Of a stretch of 64,000 nt of DNA, positions 45,805 to 54,572 are shown piece by piece. Position 1 is the stretch's first letter. Every line of letters starts with the position of its first letter. Source of the DNA: Sphingomicrobium astaxanthinifaciens (GTDB lineage Bacteria; Pseudomonadota; Alphaproteobacteria; Sphingomonadales; Sphingomonadaceae); assembly GCF_022865105.1 (NCBI RefSeq), contig NZ_JAKNYM010000002.1:62001-126000 (forward strand). The letters run 5' to 3'. Both the position numbers and the translations under genes were made by a program. Below the pieces are notes generated by a model, which was not told the origin of the DNA, did not search any database, and saw only the letters and a program-made list of their open reading frames with translations.

Positions 45805-47105
45805 CCCCGCTGACCGCTCACCCCTCGCCCCGCTTCGGGGGCGACACCGCGCTGCCCGGCGACAAGTCGATCAGCCATCGCGCGCTGATCCTCGCCGCGC
45901 TCGCCTCGGGCACCAGCCGGATCAGCGGGCTGCTCGCCAGCGACGACGTCGCGGCGACCGAGGCCGCGGTCGCGGCGCTGGGCGCGCGCGTCGAGCGCGA
46001 TACCGACGGGGTGGTCCACGTCACCGGGGCCGAATGGCGATCGCCCTCGGGCCCGATCGACTGCGGCAACAGCGGCACCTCGGCGCGGCTGCTGATCGGC
46101 GCCGCGGCGGGGTTCGAGGGGCTCGCCGCCACCTTCATCGGCGATGCCAGCCTGTCGCGCCGCCCGATGAACCGCATTGTCGACCCGTTGCGGCGGATGG
46201 GGGCGAGGATCGAGGGCGGCGAGACGCTGCCGCTCGAGCTCGTCGGCGCGCGGCTCGGGGGGATCGAGCACGAGAGCCCGGTCGCTTCGGCGCAGGTCAA
46301 GTCGGCGATCCTGCTCGCCGGGCTGCGCACCGAGGCCCCGGTGCGCGTCATCGAGCCCCGCCCGAGCCGCGATCACAGCGAGATCATGCTGGCGCAGTTC
46401 GGAGTCGAGGGCGCGGTCGAGGAGGTCGAGGGGGGAATCGCCATCGCGCTCGGCGCGCGGCGCGACCTCGTCGCCACCGACATCGCGGTGCCCGGCGACC
46501 CGTCGTCGGCGGCCTTCGTGTGGGCCGCCGCGGCGATGATCCCGGATGCCAGCGTCACCACCCGCGGGGTGCTGGTCAACGGCACGCGCACCGGGTTCCT
46601 CGAAAAGCTCGAGGCGATGGGCGCGCGGGTCCGGCTGGACCATCACTATCTGTGCTCGGGCGAACCCGTCGCCGACGTCACCGTCGCGCACGAGCGGCTC
46701 GAGCCCGTGCAGGTCGGCCCCGACGAGGTGCCCGCGGTGATCGACGAGCTGCCGATGCTCGCCTGCGTCGCGGCGATGGCCGAGGGCGAATCCTGCCTCG
46801 AGGGGATCGGCGAGTTGCGGGTCAAGGAAAGCGACCGGGTCGGCGCGGTCGCGGCCGGGCTGACCGCCAACGGCGTGACCACCTTCGCGACCGAGGACAG
46901 CCTCAGGATCCTCGGGCGCGGCGAGGTGCCGGGGGGGCGGATGGTCTCGACCCGCCACGACCATCGCATCGCCATGGCCTTCCTCACTCTCGGGCTGGCG
47001 GCGCGGCGCGCGATCACCGTCGACGATGCCGACCCGATCGCGACCAGCTTTCCCGAGTTCGCCGAGGTCATGCGCGGGCTCGGCGGGGGGATCGCGGCGC
47101 CATGA
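45801..47105 (+). CDS. aroA: 3-phosphoshikimate 1-carboxyvinyltransferase (EPSP synthase)
   Basis: AroA (434 residues) adds the enolpyruvyl group of PEP to shikimate 3-phosphate. Key motifs are [16 protein letters not shown] (about residues 20-35), NSGTSARLL (PEP site, about 90-98), a middle [11 protein letters not shown] segment, and [14 protein letters not shown] near the end. The TTG at 45801 is chosen because it overlaps the DAHP synthase stop and gives the normal N-terminal length. An alanine after the NSGTS motif would mark class II enzymes; the sequence here is NSGTSARLL. Confidence 0.95.
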   Translation: MTPLTAHPSPRFGGDTALPGDKSISHRALILAALASGTSRISGLLASDDVAATEAAVAALGARVERDTDGVVHVTGAEWRSPSGPIDCGNSGTSARLLIGAAAGFEGLAATFIGDASLSRRPMNRIVDPLRRMGARIEGGETLPLELVGARLGGIEHESPVASAQVKSAILLAGLRTEAPVRVIEPRPSRDHSEIMLAQFGVEGAVEEVEGGIAIALGARRDLVATDIAVPGDPSSAAFVWAAAAMIPDASVTTRGVLVNGTRTGFLEKLEAMGARVRLDHHYLCSGEPVADVTVAHERLEPVQVGPDEVPAVIDELPMLACVAAMAEGESCLEGIGELRVKESDRVGAVAAGLTANGVTTFATEDSLRILGRGEVPGGRMVSTRHDHRIAMAFLTLGLAARRAITVDDADPIATSFPEFAEVMRGLGGGIAAP

Positions 47106-48106
47106 GCCTCAACCATTTCGGCCATCTGCTGCGGCTGTCCACTTGGGGCGAAAGCCACGGCCCCGCGATCGGCGGGATGCTCGACGGCTGCCCCCCGGGG
47201 GTCGCGCTCGACGAGGCGCATGTCCAGACCTTCCTCGACCGGCGCCGCCCCGGGACCGGGCGCAACGTCACCCCGCGTCAGGAGCCCGACCGCGTGCGGC
47301 TGCTGTCGGGCCTCTACGAAGGCCGTACCACCGGTACCCCGATCGCCTTCATGATCGACAATGTCGACGCGCGTTCGAAGGACTATCCCGCCGACGCGCC
47401 CTATCGCCCCGGCCATGCCGACTACAGCTACGACGCCAAATATGGCTTCCGCGACCCGCGCGGCGGCGGGCGGGCCTCGGCGCGCGAGACCGCGATCCGC
47501 GTCGCCGCCGGCGCGATCGCCCGCCTCGTCATCCCCGATGTCCGCATCGCGGCGCGCGTCACCGCCATCGGCGGCGAGGACGATAGTGCCAAATGGGAAT
47601 CAATGCTTGATCAGGCGCGAACCGATGGGGATAGCCTCGGCGCCTTGGTCGAGGTCGTCGCCGCGGGTGTCCCGATGGGCTGGGGCGCGCCCGTCTATGC
47701 CAAGCTCGATGCCGCGCTCGCCGGGGCGATGATGTCGATCCCGGCGGTCAAGGGCGTCGAAATCGGCGCAGGCATGGCCGCCGCCGCCGCGCGGGGTTCG
47801 CAGAACGCCGACCCGATGCGCGCGGGGGCCGAGGGGCCCGCCTTCACCGCCAACCATTCGGGCGGGGTCGCGGGCGGCATCTCGACCGGGCAGGACGTGA
47901 TCGTGCGCATGGCCTACAAGCCGACCAGCTCGATCCGCACCCCGGTGCCGAGCGTCAATGCGGCAGGCGAGGAGGTCGAGGCCTCGACCCGCGGCCGCCA
48001 CGACCCCTGCGTCGGCATTCGCGGCGCCCCCGTCGCCGAGGCGATGATGGCGCTCGTCCTCGCCGACCATTTCCTGCTGCACCGCGCGCAATGCGGCGGC
48101 GGCTGA
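47102..48106 (+). CDS. aroC: Chorismate synthase
   Basis: AroC (334 residues) makes chorismate from EPSP using reduced FMN, the last shared step for aromatic amino acids. The signatures [16 protein letters not shown] (about residues 13-28), [29 protein letters not shown] and [19 protein letters not shown] are all present. Its ATG overlaps the aroA stop by 4 bases. It closes the operon and is followed directly by a hairpin. Confidence 0.97.
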   Translation: MSLNHFGHLLRLSTWGESHGPAIGGMLDGCPPGVALDEAHVQTFLDRRRPGTGRNVTPRQEPDRVRLLSGLYEGRTTGTPIAFMIDNVDARSKDYPADAPYRPGHADYSYDAKYGFRDPRGGGRASARETAIRVAAGAIARLVIPDVRIAARVTAIGGEDDSAKWESMLDQARTDGDSLGALVEVVAAGVPMGWGAPVYAKLDAALAGAMMSIPAVKGVEIGAGMAAAAARGSQNADPMRAGAEGPAFTANHSGGVAGGISTGQDVIVRMAYKPTSSIRTPVPSVNAAGEEVEASTRGRHDPCVGIRGAPVAEAMMALVLADHFLLHRAQCGGG

Positions 48107-48127
48107 GCGCGCTGTCCTACAGCGCGC
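48107..48127 (+). terminator. Hairpin right after aroC stop
   Basis: A 9-bp perfect stem (48107-48115/48119-48127) with a 3-nt loop starts at the base after the aroC stop. No T-run follows, so it is a probable rather than canonical terminator. Further on, 48182-48208 holds a 9-base motif in tandem (two exact copies and one at six of nine bases). Confidence 0.5.
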
Positions 48128-48225
48128 GAACGGGCTAGGCTGGCCCCGCTCCTTCTCCCGCGCCGGCCCCCGAGAGTTCCCGAAGTGGACGAAGTGGACA
48201 CATTGGACATGCCGTCCCGCTGCGG

Positions 48226-49404
48226 TCAGCCGGCGCGCGCCCGCAACGCCCGCTGCGCCATCGGCATCGCCAGCATCGTCGACAAGACCGCCATCAGCAG
48301 CAGCGCGGTGAAGGCGGTCGAGCTGATTACCCCGCGGTCGAGCAGGATGTTGGCGAAAATGATCATGATCAGAGCCTTGGTCTGCAACAGCCAGCCGACC
48401 AGCCGCGCCTCGCCGCTCGCCCAGCCGAGCAGCCGCCCCGCGAGCCACACCCCGAGCCGCTTGCCCGCCACCGCGGCGACGAGCAGCGCCAGCGCCACCG
48501 CGATGACGTCCAAGCCGCCCATCTCCCAGCGGGTGCGCAGCCCGGTGGAGAGGAAGAAGACCGGCATCAGCAGCGTGAGGATGCGGTCGCGCCATTCATC
48601 GATCACCGGCACCCCGAACCATTCGGCCTCGAGCACCGCCCCGGCGAGGAAGGCGCCGACCATGTAATGCAGCCCCGCCCAGTCGGCGCCGAGCGCGACG
48701 AGCAGCAGCCAGGCCAGCGCCAGCGGGATGCGGTCGCGCTCTGCGGCCCTTGCGAACAGCCGCCGCGCCGCCACCGTGGCGAGCGCGAACAGCAGCGCGA
48801 ACACCGCCTGCCGTCCCAGCATCTCGGTGTCGACGAGGATCAGCGCGAGCAGCGCCCAGACGACGAGGTCGTCGAGGCTGGCATAGCGCAGGATGCGCTG
48901 GCCGAGCGGGCTGCGCAGGATCTGCAATCTCTCGAGGAACAGGAGCAGGATCGGCAGCGCGGTGACGCTGCAGGCGAGCCCGATGCCAAGCAGGAACTGC
49001 CAGCGCGCCGCCTCTCCCATCCACAAGGCATCGCGCATCACCAGCGCCGCCACCCCTGCGCCCATCAGGAAGGGCACGAGCAGCGCGAGCCCCGCCGTCG
49101 TGCCCGTATCGCGCCGCTTGGCCCAGGCGTCGGGCAGGTCGAGTTCGAGCCCGGCGACGAACACGAACAGCATCACCGCCCATGACGCGATCCCGCCCAG
49201 CGCGCCGAGCACCGCGGGGGTGAAGACCGCCTCGTGCACCACCGGCAGCGCCGCGCCGAGCAGCGCCGGCCCGGCCAGCACCCCGCCGACGATCTGCACG
49301 ACGACCAGCGGCGCCCAGCTGCGCTGCCCCAAGGCCCGCCACGCGAGCCACGGCAGCGTGTAGATCGCCAGCATGGCGACGAGGAAGGCGGTCGCCTCGC
49401 TCAC
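48226..49404 (-). CDS. Cation:proton antiporter (CPA2/KefB-like)
   Basis: The 392-residue membrane protein has about twelve helices and lacks the C-terminal NAD-binding (TrkA-N) domain of full-length KefB. FVAGLELDLPDAW and the broken-helix region KALIMIIFANILLDRGVISS fit the CPA2 family. It probably exchanges Na+ or K+ for protons. The GTG start lies 15 bases after the paaD stop, so it may share a transcript with the thiolase and paaD, an unusual grouping. The ion specificity is not readable. Confidence 0.85.
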   Translation of the reverse strand: MSEATAFLVAMLAIYTLPWLAWRALGQRSWAPLVVVQIVGGVLAGPALLGAALPVVHEAVFTPAVLGALGGIASWAVMLFVFVAGLELDLPDAWAKRRDTGTTAGLALLVPFLMGAGVAALVMRDALWMGEAARWQFLLGIGLACSVTALPILLLFLERLQILRSPLGQRILRYASLDDLVVWALLALILVDTEMLGRQAVFALLFALATVAARRLFARAAERDRIPLALAWLLLVALGADWAGLHYMVGAFLAGAVLEAEWFGVPVIDEWRDRILTLLMPVFFLSTGLRTRWEMGGLDVIAVALALLVAAVAGKRLGVWLAGRLLGWASGEARLVGWLLQTKALIMIIFANILLDRGVISSTAFTALLLMAVLSTMLAMPMAQRALRARAG

Positions 49405-49419
49405 CTCAGCGCGCCCGGC

Positions 49420-49869
49420 TCAATGGCACTTGAACCGGTCGAAGGGTTCGAGACAGTCCTTGCACTGCCATTGCGCCTTGCACGGCGTCGAACCGAAACG
49501 GCTAATTTCCTTGGTGTTATGCGAACCGCATTGCGGGCATTCGACCGTCTCCGAGCGGCTCGGCGGGGCGATGCCATAGGCCTTGAGCTTGTCGTGCCCC
49601 GCCGCGCTGATCATGTCGGTCGACCAGGGCGGGACCAGCCGGTGCTCGATCCGCACCTCGCGAAAGCCGTGGGCATCGAGCGCTTCGCGCACCGATTCCT
49701 CGATTGCGACCGTCGCGGGGCAGCCCGAATAGGTCGGGGTGATGATCACCTTCACCCCCTCGGCATCCTCCTCGATGCCGCGCACGATGCCGAGATCGAC
49801 AACCGAGACGACCGGGATCTCGGGGTCGGGGACCCCGGCCAGCACCGCCTCGATCGCCGCCCGGTCCAT
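49420..49869 (-). CDS. paaD: Phenylacetyl-CoA epoxidase subunit PaaD
   Basis: PaaD (149 residues) is needed to assemble the metal centre of the PaaABCE epoxidase, which attacks phenylacetyl-CoA. The MIP18-like N-terminal domain contains VPDPEIPVVSVVDLGIVR and the cysteine in TPTYSGCPAT. The C-terminal four-cysteine cluster (CPQCG and CKAQWQCKDC) distinguishes PaaD from SufT-type proteins. The epoxidase genes paaABCE are not in the window. It starts 4 bases after the thiolase stop. Confidence 0.9.
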   Translation of the reverse strand: MDRAAIEAVLAGVPDPEIPVVSVVDLGIVRGIEEDAEGVKVIITPTYSGCPATVAIEESVREALDAHGFREVRIEHRLVPPWSTDMISAAGHDKLKAYGIAPPSRSETVECPQCGSHNTKEISRFGSTPCKAQWQCKDCLEPFDRFKCH

Positions 49870-49873
49870 CGCG

Positions 49874-51076
49874 CTACACCCGCTCGAGCGCCAGCGCGAT
49901 GCCCTGTCCGACCCCGATGCACATGGTCGCCAGCGCCCGTTGCGCCCCGCCGCGCTGCAATTCCTCGGTCGCGGTCAGCGCGAGCCGCGCCCCGCTCATC
50001 CCCAGCGGGTGGCCGAGCGCGATCGCGCCGCCATTGGGGTTCACATGTTCGGCATCGTCGGCGAGCCCGAGTTCGCGCATCACCGCCAGCCCCTGCGCGG
50101 CGAAGGCCTCGTTGAGTTCGATCACCCCGAAATCGTCGATATGCAGCCCCAGCCGCTCCATCAGCTTGGCGCTCGCGGGCGCGGGGCCGATCCCCATGAT
50201 CCGCGGCGGCACCCCGGCGACCGCGCCGCCGAGCACCCGCGCGCGCGGCGTCAGCCCGTGGCGCTTCACCGCCGCTTCGGACGCGACGATCAGCGCGGCG
50301 GCGCCGTCATTGACCCCGCTCGCATTGCCCGCCGTCACCGTCCCATCGGGCTTGACGATGGGGCGCAGCCCCGCGAGCACCTCGAGGCTCGAAAGCCGCG
50401 GATGCTCGTCCGCCTCGACGAGGATCGGGTCGCCCTTGCGCTGCGGGATCGCGACCCCGACGATCTCGGCCGCCAGCCGCCCGTTCTCCTGCGCCCGCGC
50501 GGCGCGGAGCTGGCTTTCGTGCGCGAACCTGTCCTGGTCCTCGCGGCTGATGCCATAGTCCTCGGCGACATTCTCGGCGGTCTCGGGCATCGAGTCGATG
50601 CCATATTCGGCCTGCAGCCGCTTGTTGACGAAGCGCCAGCCGATGGTGGTGTCGTAGATCGCATTGTCGCGGCTGAAGGCGCGCTCGGCCTTGGGCATGA
50701 CGAAGGGCGCGCGGCTCATCGATTCGACCCCGCCGGCGATGACGAGGTCCGCCTCGCCCGCCTTGATCGCCCGCGCCGCCATGCTGACGCAATCGAGCCC
50801 CGACCCGCACAGCCGGTTGACCGTGGTCCCCGGCGCGGTGTCGCCGAGCCCGGCGAGCAGCGCGGCCATGCGCGCCACGTTGCGATTGTCCTCGCCCGCC
50901 TGGTTGGCGCAGCCCATGATGACATCGTCGAGCATCGCCCAGTCGACGCCGCCGTTGCGCTCCTTGAGGGCCTTCAGCGGCACGGCGGCGAGGTCGTCGG
51001 CGCGCACGCTCGACAGCGCCCCGCCGAAGCGCCCGATCGGGGTGCGGATGGCATCGCAGATGAACGCGTCTTTCAT
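49874..51076 (-). CDS. 3-oxoadipyl-CoA thiolase (PcaF/PaaJ type)
   Basis: The 400-residue thiolase splits 3-oxoadipyl-CoA into succinyl-CoA and acetyl-CoA at the end of aromatic degradation. It carries ANQAGEDNRNVARMA, the marker of the PcaF/PaaJ group. The nucleophile is in NRLCGSGLD (Cys about residue 91), the histidine in GGAIALGHPLG, and the second cysteine in CIGVGQG. An AAGGAGAG site lies before the ATG; an upstream in-frame start lacks conserved sequence. With paaD next in line, the phenylacetate route is more likely than the protocatechuate route. Confidence 0.94.
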   Translation of the reverse strand: MKDAFICDAIRTPIGRFGGALSSVRADDLAAVPLKALKERNGGVDWAMLDDVIMGCANQAGEDNRNVARMAALLAGLGDTAPGTTVNRLCGSGLDCVSMAARAIKAGEADLVIAGGVESMSRAPFVMPKAERAFSRDNAIYDTTIGWRFVNKRLQAEYGIDSMPETAENVAEDYGISREDQDRFAHESQLRAARAQENGRLAAEIVGVAIPQRKGDPILVEADEHPRLSSLEVLAGLRPIVKPDGTVTAGNASGVNDGAAALIVASEAAVKRHGLTPRARVLGGAVAGVPPRIMGIGPAPASAKLMERLGLHIDDFGVIELNEAFAAQGLAVMRELGLADDAEHVNPNGGAIALGHPLGMSGARLALTATEELQRGGAQRALATMCIGVGQGIALALERV

Positions 51077-51156
51077 AAACTCTCCTTTGCCCGGTCGGCA
51101 TTGGCGCAAATCACGCCGCCTATGCAAGCCGCGCGCGCGGGGCTAGCCTGCCCCGC

Positions 51157-51402
51157 ATGACCGACAACGAATGGCACGAGCGCGGCGATGCACTCGAACG
51201 CGTCTTCACCTTCGCCGATTTCAGCGCGGCCTTCGCCTTCCTGTCGCGGGTGGCGATGCTCGCCGAGAAGATGGATCACCACCCCGAGATCCACAATGTC
51301 TGGAACAAGGTGACGCTGCGGCTGACCACGCATGACGCGGGCAACACGGTGACCGAGCGCGACCGCCGCCTCGCCGCCGCGATCGACCGGCTGGTCGCAT
51401 GA
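51157..51402 (+). CDS. phhB: 4a-hydroxytetrahydrobiopterin dehydratase (PhhB)
   Basis: PhhB (81 residues) recycles the pterin cofactor used by phenylalanine hydroxylase. The active-site segment is [20 protein letters not shown] (about residues 38-57), containing the HHPE-NVWNKV pattern of the family. It starts 80 bases from the divergent thiolase gene and overlaps the next small gene by 4 bases. phhA lies 450 bases downstream. Confidence 0.95.
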   Translation: MTDNEWHERGDALERVFTFADFSAAFAFLSRVAMLAEKMDHHPEIHNVWNKVTLRLTTHDAGNTVTERDRRLAAAIDRLVA

Positions 51403-51584
51403 GGTCGCGGCTGCCCCCGCTCCCCGGCGCCGCGATCGATGCGGCGATCGCCGCGGGGCTCGTGTGGTTCTTCGCCGCGATCGTGTTCGAGCGCCCCGAC
51501 AGCGCCCCCGAGATGGCGGGCGTGGCGGCGGTCGCGGTCTTCCTCGTCGAGTTCGCCCGCCGCTCGATCCCGGCGCGCAAGTGA
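51399..51584 (+). CDS. Small membrane protein, unknown
   Basis: A 61-residue protein with two short hydrophobic segments (about residues 12-28 and 38-52) and a basic end (RRSIPARK). The ATG overlaps the phhB stop (ATGA), which supports translation. No family is recognised. Confidence 0.55.
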   Translation: MRSRLPPLPGAAIDAAIAAGLVWFFAAIVFERPDSAPEMAGVAAVAVFLVEFARRSIPARK

Positions 51585-51660
51585 CCGGCGGGGGGCCGCG
51601 TTCGCGCGGTCGCCATTTTGACGCTTGCAACATGGATCAAGCTTCGACACACTGGCCCGC

Positions 51661-51756
51661 ATGATGACCAGGCCCATCGTCCTTGCGCACAAATCGCCCG
51701 CCGCCCTCGCGGTGACGGCGATCTATGCCTATGGGCGCGCGGTGGACACGGTTTGA
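51661..51756 (+). CDS. Possible 31-residue leader peptide upstream of phhA
   Basis: This short frame reads MMTRPIVLAHKSPAALAV, then TAIYAYGRAVDTV and a stop. Its two tyrosine codons (51724-51726 and 51730-51732) come directly before the 5' arm of a helix that excludes the phhA terminator. No clear ribosome-binding site is seen before either ATG, so translation is uncertain. Confidence 0.3.
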   Translation: MMTRPIVLAHKSPAALAVTAIYAYGRAVDTV

Positions 51757-51824
51757 TCATCTAGACGACATCATCCCGGAACCACCGCCCGCCAGGCTCC
51801 CAGCCTCGGCGGGTTTTTTGTTTT
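51734..51824 (+). promoter_or_regulatory. Candidate transcription attenuator in the phhA leader
   Basis: A terminator (51788-51798 with 51802-51813, one bulged C, 3-nt loop, then TTTTTTGTTTT from 51814) lies 30 bases before the phhA ATG. Its 5' arm bases 51788-51793 can instead pair within a helix of 51782-51793 with 51734-51745 (seven plus four pairs, one mismatch). The two structures are mutually exclusive, which is the hallmark of attenuation. Confidence 0.55.
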
Positions 51825-51853
51825 CGGCACAACAGGAAGAAAGGCACGAGATC

Positions 51854-52672
51854 ATGTTCCAGTCCCGTATCGCCCCCCCGGCCAAGACCGACTGGCGCGC
51901 CTATCTCGTGACCGAGCGATGGGCGCGCTACACGCTGCAGGACCATGCGACCTGGGATCGGCTGTTCGAGCGCCAGCTGCGCGCCTATCGGCACGACTTC
52001 GTCGCCCCCTTCCTGCGCGGGATCGTCCGGCTCGACCTGCAGCGTCCGGGCATTCCGCGGCTCGACACGCTGAGCGACCGCCTGGAAGCGCAGACCGGCT
52101 GGCGGCTCGTGCCCGTCGCGGGGATCGTCCCCGACGCGGCCTTCTTTTCGATGCTCGCCGACCGCCGCTTCCCGATCGGCAATTTCATCCGCGACGGGCG
52201 CCAGCTCGACTATCTCGAGGAGCCCGACTGCTTCCACGACATCTTCGGCCATGTGCCGCTGCTCAGCCACGCGCCGATGGCGCAGGCGATGCAGGCGATG
52301 GGGCACCTCGGGCTCGCCGCCTGTGCCGCCGGGCGGGGCGAGGAAATGAGCCGCCTCTACTGGCATACGGTCGAGTTCGGGCTGGCGCGCGAGGACGGGG
52401 CGCTCAAGCTGTGGGGGGCGGGGCTCGCCTCCTCCTTCGCCGAGGCGCGCCACGCGCTCGAGGCGGCGCTGCCGCGGCCGCGCTTCGCGCTCGGTGCGGC
52501 GCTGGCCACCCCCTATCGCTCGGACCGCTTCCAGCCGCTCTATTTCGTCTCCGACAGCGTGGAGGACAGCTGCGCGCGGATCGCCGAGCTGACGCTCGAG
52601 GCGCTGGCAAGCCTTGGCGAGGGCGAGGCGCCCGGCTATGCGCGGGAGGATGAGCGGATGGCGCAAATTTGA
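51854..52672 (+). CDS. phhA: Phenylalanine 4-monooxygenase
   Basis: PhhA (272 residues) hydroxylates phenylalanine to tyrosine with a pterin cofactor and a mononuclear iron. The iron ligands lie in DCFHDIFGHVPLL (His about residues 127 and 132) and in WHTVEFGLA (Glu about 173). It has the short prokaryotic form without a regulatory ACT domain. The frame is open through the preceding terminator, but MFQSRIAPPAKTDW fits the family start and has a GGAAGAAAGG site upstream. The next gene begins 23 bases before its end. Confidence 0.95.
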   Translation: MFQSRIAPPAKTDWRAYLVTERWARYTLQDHATWDRLFERQLRAYRHDFVAPFLRGIVRLDLQRPGIPRLDTLSDRLEAQTGWRLVPVAGIVPDAAFFSMLADRRFPIGNFIRDGRQLDYLEEPDCFHDIFGHVPLLSHAPMAQAMQAMGHLGLAACAAGRGEEMSRLYWHTVEFGLAREDGALKLWGAGLASSFAEARHALEAALPRPRFALGAALATPYRSDRFQPLYFVSDSVEDSCARIAELTLEALASLGEGEAPGYAREDERMAQI

Positions 52673-53159
52673 GGAGGGGGGCGATCCGCGCAGCCTGCGC
52701 GACGCCTTCGGCAGTTTCGCGACCGGGGTCACGGTGGTCACCTGCCGCGATGCCGACGGCACCCCGCACGGGCTCACCGCCAACAGCTTCACCAGCCTCA
52801 GCCTCGATCCCCCGCTGCTGATCGTCTGCCTCGCCAAGGTGACGACCAGCGCGGGGCCGCTCACCGAGAGCGAGCGGTTCGCGGTCAACGTGCTGCGCAC
52901 CGAACAGCGCCCCGCCTCGATCACCTTCTCGACCCCCGCGGGCGACCGCTTCGGCAAGACGCGGTGGGAGGAGGGGCTCGGCGGCGCGCCGCTGCTGACC
53001 GGCAGCCTCGCGATGTTCGAATGCGCGCGCCACGCGGTGCACGACGGGGGCGACCACTGGATCCTCGTCGGGCGGGTCGAGCGCGCGCGCTTCGAGGAAG
53101 GCCCCGACCCGCTGCTCTATTTCCGCGGCCGCTACCGCCGGCTCCACTTCGACGACTAG
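52650..53159 (+). CDS. Flavin reductase family protein
   Basis: The 169-residue protein has the split-barrel flavin-binding fold of monooxygenase reductase components. FGSFATGVTVVTCRDADGTPHGLTANSFTSLSLDPPLLIVC is the family signature (about residues 20-60), and a histidine-containing DHWILVGRV strand comes late. It probably reduces FMN or FAD with NAD(P)H for an oxygenase; the partner is unknown. The CGGGAGG site and ATG lie inside the phhA end, indicating coupling. Its stop shares CTAG with the convergent crcB. Confidence 0.88.
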   Translation: MSGWRKFEEGGDPRSLRDAFGSFATGVTVVTCRDADGTPHGLTANSFTSLSLDPPLLIVCLAKVTTSAGPLTESERFAVNVLRTEQRPASITFSTPAGDRFGKTRWEEGLGGAPLLTGSLAMFECARHAVHDGGDHWILVGRVERARFEEGPDPLLYFRGRYRRLHFDD

Positions 53160-53515
53160 CGCGCGAGCAGGAAGCCCAGGAGGCAGGCCCCGAGCGACAG
53201 GACGAGCGTGCCCGCGACATAGGCGAGCGCCAGCCCCGCCTGCCCGCGTTCCCACAGGGTGAGCGTATCGAGGCTGAACGCCGAGAAGGTGGTGAACCCG
53301 CCGAGCAGCCCGGTGACGAAGAACAGCTTGGCGGGCTGCCCCACCCCTTCGAGCGCGCCGACCGCGATCCCGATCGCGAGGCTGCCGACCACGTTGACCG
53401 CCAGCGTGCCGACGGGAAAGCCGTAGCCGAACCAGGCCAGCGCCCACTTGCCCACGCCCCAGCGGGCCAGCGCGCCGAGCCCGCCGCCGAGGAAGACCGC
53501 GAGCGCGTGGCCCAT
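53156..53515 (-). CDS. crcB: Fluoride exporter CrcB (Fluc family)
   Basis: CrcB (119 residues, four helices) is a fluoride channel that removes toxic fluoride. The conserved segments are GGGLGALARWGVG at the start, PVGTLAVNVVGS (about residues 37-48, with the key Asn) and GGFTTFSAFSLD (about 75-86). It follows a DUF808 gene, with stop and start overlapping as TGATG. I looked for a fluoride riboswitch before the upstream gene and saw none. Confidence 0.93.
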   Translation of the reverse strand: MGHALAVFLGGGLGALARWGVGKWALAWFGYGFPVGTLAVNVVGSLAIGIAVGALEGVGQPAKLFFVTGLLGGFTTFSAFSLDTLTLWERGQAGLALAYVAGTLVLSLGACLLGFLLAR

Positions 53516-54498
53516 CAGTGCGCGGCCTCGCCCTTCCGGACCGGCGCGCCCCCGCCATGGAGCGGATGGTGGCCGAAGATCCGGGTGACGACCTGGACGA
53601 TGATGAAGCCGAAGACGAGCCCGGTCAGCGCCGCGCCCAGCGTCTCCATGATCCACACGCCGACCCCATTGTCGCCCGCCACCGCGACCGCGAGGTCGTG
53701 GTTCCATTCGTAGAGGAAGCCGAGCACGTGCAGCTCGTGGAAACCGTGCAAGAGGATCGAGCCGCCGACCCACAGCATCGCGGCGGTGCCGATGATGCTC
53801 AGCGCCTTGAGGAGCTTGGGCACGAAGGCGATCATCCCGCGGCCGAATTTCTTCGCGATCCCGTTCTCGCGCTGCGCGAGGTGCAGCCCGATATCGTCGA
53901 GCTTCACGATGATCGCGACCGAGCCGTAGACGATGACCGTGACCGCCACCGCGACCACCGCCAGCGCCCCCGCGCGCATCCAGAGATTGTCGACCATCCC
54001 GCCCGCGGTCAGTTCGTTCAGGGTGATCGCCATGATCTCGGCCGACAGGATGAAATCGGTGCGCACCGCCCCCGCGACCTGCCGCTTCTCGAGCTCCTCG
54101 GGGCTGTCGCAGGCGGCGAGCGTCGCCTCGCCATGATGGTCGCCGGTCAGCGCCTCGAGGATCTTCTCGGTCGCCTCGAAGGCGAGGAAGCCACCCCCGA
54201 GCATCAGGATCGGGATGATCAGGAAGGGCGCGAACTCGGAAAGCAGCAGCGCGGCGGGGAGCAGGAAGACGAGCTTGTTCTTGAGGCTGCCCAGCGTGAT
54301 CTTGCCGATGATCGGCAGTTCGCGGCTCGGGTCCAGCCCGGTGACGTAACGCGGGGTCACCGCGGCATCATCGATGATCACCCCCGCGGTCTTCGACCCG
54401 GCCTTGCCCGCGGCGGCGGCCACGTCATCGACGCTGGCGGCGGCAGTGCGCGCGATGAGTGCGACGTCGTCGAGCAGTGCGACCAGTCCCGATGGCAT
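53515..54498 (-). CDS. DUF808 family membrane protein (YedI-like)
   Basis: The 327-residue inner-membrane protein starts MPSGLVALLDDVALIARTAA, the standard DUF808 beginning. It has about eight hydrophobic segments and the VIIDDAAVTPRYVTGLDPSRELPII segment. The function is unknown. The ATG at 54498 was preferred over a start 9 codons upstream. It is coupled to crcB by a TGATG overlap. Confidence 0.88.
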   Translation of the reverse strand: MPSGLVALLDDVALIARTAAASVDDVAAAAGKAGSKTAGVIIDDAAVTPRYVTGLDPSRELPIIGKITLGSLKNKLVFLLPAALLLSEFAPFLIIPILMLGGGFLAFEATEKILEALTGDHHGEATLAACDSPEELEKRQVAGAVRTDFILSAEIMAITLNELTAGGMVDNLWMRAGALAVVAVAVTVIVYGSVAIIVKLDDIGLHLAQRENGIAKKFGRGMIAFVPKLLKALSIIGTAAMLWVGGSILLHGFHELHVLGFLYEWNHDLAVAVAGDNGVGVWIMETLGAALTGLVFGFIIVQVVTRIFGHHPLHGGGAPVRKGEAAH

Positions 54499-54572
54499 TG
54501 GCGAGGCCCCTTGTTCAGCTAGCAAGGCCCACGGGGTGCCAGCCGCGATGCCGCGCGTAAAGCCCCTTGGGC

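Noticed and set aside
48182-48208. Tandem 9-base repeat between aroC and the antiporter gene
   Set aside because: Only two exact copies and one weak copy in a convergent gap; probably slippage rather than a regulatory element.
54499-54572. Fluoride riboswitch before the DUF808-crcB pair
   Set aside because: The short leader has no match to the conserved pseudoknot sequences I know for that riboswitch.
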